Shown here: one piece after another, positions 48,760-50,567 of the stretch
How positions within the stretch are numbered: the first letter of the stretch is position 1
How the letters are laid out: each line of letters starts with the position of its first letter
NCBI GenBank assembly: GCA_001316125.1
Contig: BBCS01000013.1
Coordinates: 1 to 50,567 of the forward strand
Reading direction: 5' to 3'
DNA from: Vulcanisaeta distributa JCM 11213
GTDB taxonomy: Archaea; Thermoproteota; Thermoprotei; Thermoproteales; Thermocladiaceae
DNA: 50,567 nt
Translations under genes and position numbers: made by a program
Notes under the pieces: model-generated
Databases searched by the model: none
What the model saw: only the letters and a program-made list of their open reading frames with translations
Told to the model about the DNA's origin: nothing

Positions 48760-50171
48760 TTGCCATGACGAGCCTGAGGAACGATCAGAGGGAAGTAGCC
48801 AATAGGCTCATCCAACTGCTTAGCGTGCACGGCATCGCCGGCTTGCAGGCACCCACTGGTTGGGGGGGTAAGAGCTTCGTGGCTTCATTCATGGTTAAAG
48901 AACTCGGTGGTAGATGGCTCTGGAGTAGTAGTTTAATCAATGCCTTGGTCCAGGCAAGCAACGCCCTTAGGGGGGGGTTCGGCGTCAGGCACTTCCTGAG
49001 TACGGTAGGGAGAGACTCTGCCTGAGAGGCTATAGGCACAGTGACTTCATCATCAAGAAGCCATGCGGCTTCTGCCAATTCAATGGGTTAGTCCCAAAGT
49101 CATTGATCGAGGCGTTGATAAACGCCTCAGACTACGCGGAGGTTAGGGAGTTGGCCGAGCAGAGCCAGCTATGCCCGTACAATACCCAGGAGGCTTTGAT
49201 TAGGGAGTTGATGAGTGAGTTCAGTGACTTGGTCGTTCTGATGAACTACGGTAGGGTCGGCAAGTACGTAAGGAGGTTCGATGGCGTTATTATTGACGAG
49301 GCCCACAACGCCGTAATCCCGAGGCTGACCTCAATACCGAGGAGGTCGATTGAGGTTTTGATGGATAGGCTTGGCATCGAGGGCGTTGACGTTAGGAGTG
49401 CGGAGTTGGTTAGGGGAGTTTTGAGCGAGCTCTTGCTCACAATCGCCGCGGATAGTGAGGTCGGTGAGTTGGTTGGCATGGATGACCTCGTGGCATTCAT
49501 TGAGTCCAGCATTGTTTACTTTGACGTCGACTCGGACTCGCTAATCGGAGTGAAGTTTGAGGGGCTTGAGCTACCGAGTGGTAAGAAAGCCCTACTCATG
49601 TCGGCCACACTGCCGCCATCAATCCTAAGCTCAATACCCGTGGTCAAGGTGGAGCCTAACCAAGTGGTTAAGGCTAGGGTTGGCGACATGGTCGTGACCA
49701 CGAATGGCATTGAGAGGCTTGGGGTTGAAGTCGCTAGGCGAATCAATGATTTATTAAGTGATGGTCTGCCCACCGTCGTGTTCACGACTAGCAGTAAGGA
49801 GGTGATCATTGAGGATGCGGTTTATGAGGATGAGCTTAGGAGTGGTGATGTTTGCAGGAGGAACCTCGTCCTCAGGTTCTTCGGTAGGTACAGCGAGGGT
49901 GTTAGCTGAACTGCTACAAACGAGCAGTACTACTCACACTACCCCTACTGCCTCCCAACGTGATGAGGAGGCTTGAGGCAAGGGGGGGATTGAGGGCTAT
50001 TGATTTAATAGTCATGAAGACAGTGCAGGCAATTGGGAGCTAATGCCAAGCGAAGGCAACATCGAGGTAATACTCTTCGACAGGAGGTTCAGGAAGTACT
50101 GCAGCGAGTTCATGAACTACGGAGTACAATGCATTGATAATACCAACGAATCAAGGGCAAGCCCGGGCTAA
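48756..50171 (+). CDS. XPD/DinG-family Fe-S DNA helicase
   Basis: About 470 aa with breaks near 49015, 49905 and 50040. Walker A AGLQAPTGWGGKSFVASFMV (one extra Gly, G7). Four candidate Fe-S cysteines: CLRGYRHSD, KPCGFCQF and QLCPYNTQ, spaced as in XPD/DinG. Motif II VIIDEAHNAVIPRL, motif III ALLMSATLPPSILSS. After the last breaks it continues MRRLEARGGLRAIDLIVMKT, VQAIGR (motif VI) and EVILFDRRFRKYCSEF. It would unwind DNA 5'-3', possibly for transfer or replication of the element. The gene stops at the first CCCGGGC repeat unit. Confidence 0.68.
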
Positions 50172-50567
50172 CCCGCCCCCCAACCAACCGGGTGGGGGGG
50201 TTGGCTTGGGGGGGTGGGGGGGATGAAGCCCGGGCGGGTTGATGTACACGGCACGAGCAGAGCACTGAAGATGGGACGACGTACTGACACTGCCCGGGCC
50301 GACCCACCCCCCCGGCCCCCCCAAGAACCCAGCTTGGTTGGGGCTTAATAAATGCATCGCCGCCAAGCCCGGGTTGACCACCCCCCCCGGCCTGGCTTGG
50401 TGGGGGCTGGGTTGGGGGTTGGGGTGATGCCCGGGCCTGATGTAACCGGCGGTCAAGCGTATCCGTGAAGAACTATCCTTGTGCTGACCCGGGCGGACCA
50501 CCCCCCCGCCCAGCCACTGACTAAGGCTTGGCCGGGTTAATAAAGGCATCGCCTTCGATGTCTCGAC
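50161..50567. repeat. Compound CCCGGG repeat array with unique inserts
   Basis: CCCGGG occurs six times in about 330 bp (50162, 50229, 50293, 50368, 50430, 50488). Two types of unit alternate. One is a GC-rich hairpin that ends in GATG (50161-50244 and 50365-50442). The other is a ~75-nt unit ending TTAATAAATGCATCGCC or TTAATAAAGGCATCGCC (50290-50362 and 50487-50553). Two ~45-nt inserts (50245-50288 and 50443-50486) separate them and share no obvious sequence. The period is about 205 bp. The array may continue past the window. Confidence 0.65.

Larger units (their letters stand above)
546..50518. other. Window-wide excess of 7-8 nt G or C tracts
   Basis: Tracts of exactly 7 or 8 G/C occur roughly once per 450 bp throughout, on both strands and in all gene classes; runs of 5-6 are far rarer and runs of 4 are common. 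At many of them the length is 3 more than the conserved protein sequence calls for, adding one Gly or Pro codon without shifting frame. Examples: 8167 (uS19), 8748 (L7Ae), 12126 (eL32), 12816 (uS8), 20918 (helicase P-loop), 23312 (methyltransferase motif), 35256 (VirB11-like P-loop), 48863 (XPD P-loop). See findings. Confidence 0.8.

Noticed and set aside
546..50518. Programmed frameshifting or transcript slippage at G7 tracts as the general explanation
   Set aside because: Most tracts do not change frame but add one codon, and many frame breaks lie outside G tracts, including in ribosomal proteins; error or tract expansion explains more.
50161..50567. CRISPR array
   Set aside because: The repeated units are long, GC-rich, compound and internally palindromic, with only two unique inserts; no cas genes are visible. 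It does not fit CRISPR repeats of 24-37 nt.
1..50567. tRNA, rRNA, integrase or transposase genes
   Set aside because: Looked for cloverleaf-like and transposase/integrase motifs (e.g. DDE or R..HR..Y) and saw none I could support.

Overview
This window looks like chromosome of a hyperthermophilic crenarchaeon of the order Thermoproteales (Vulcanisaeta/Caldivirga-like). The signs are archaeal/eukaryotic-type ribosomal proteins (uS19, eL8/L7Ae, eS28, eL32, uS8), Arg codons that are mostly AGG, TATA-like boxes about 24-28 nt upstream of start codons with no leader (typical crenarchaeal leaderless genes), frequent ATGA/GTGA/TAATG stop-start overlaps, and a putative archaeal DNA-transfer apparatus. 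The species cannot be fixed from the sequence alone. I recognised no rRNA, tRNA, transposase or CRISPR array.

Many genes are broken by one-base indels, and joining adjacent frames restores recognisable proteins. The window also holds on the order of a hundred G or C tracts of 7-8 nt. Most keep the frame but add one Gly or Pro codon at conserved sites, including P-loops, a methyltransferase motif and ribosomal proteins. I therefore report reconstructed gene spans and note the frame breaks. Whether the tracts are a consensus artefact or real tract expansion is the main open question.

Layout. (A) 1-5.7 kb, accessory: a partial gene, a zinc-knuckle protein, a nucleotidyltransferase-like protein and a KAP-like P-loop NTPase, the last three between two inverted copies of a ~53-bp palindrome; then a PaaI-like thioesterase coupled to a DUF4143-type ATPase, and a stand-alone FEN/XPG-like nuclease domain. 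(B) 5.8-13.8 kb, housekeeping: acetoacetyl-CoA synthetase, uS19, L7Ae, eS28, an S9 acylaminoacyl-peptidase, eL32, uS8, a Ta0938-like zinc protein and an ABM-like protein with an in-frame TAG. (C) 13.9-20.4 kb: a KaiC-like remnant, membrane proteins, a TraB-family protein with a coupled small membrane protein, a PD-(D/E)XK-like protein and small hypotheticals. (D) 20.4-31.2 kb, AT-richer defence-like island: a DUF1156-like N-terminal fragment, an SF2 helicase, a large DNA methyltransferase, a ~967-aa DUF499-like ATPase and several orphan accessory genes. This resembles the DUF1156/DUF499/helicase defence arrays related to DISARM/BREX/Pgl.

(E) 31.2-50.6 kb, GC-richer and mobile-element-like. 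A glycosylated surface protein and a type IV pilin are transcribed divergently. They are followed by TadC-like and CpaF/VirB11-like pilus genes, a ParA/MinD ATPase, small helical proteins, a membrane-anchored HerA/VirB4-like ATPase, an AbrB-like regulator, a polytopic CedA/TedA-like channel candidate, a large helical protein, a second HerA/VirD4-like ATPase, a tail-anchored coiled coil and an XPD/DinG-like Fe-S helicase. The block ends in a CCCGGG-rich compound repeat array with unique ~45-nt inserts. Together this suggests a type IV pilus plus a Ced/Ted-like DNA-transfer system with a helicase and partition-type ATPase, either as an integrated or conjugative element or as a chromosomal exchange locus.
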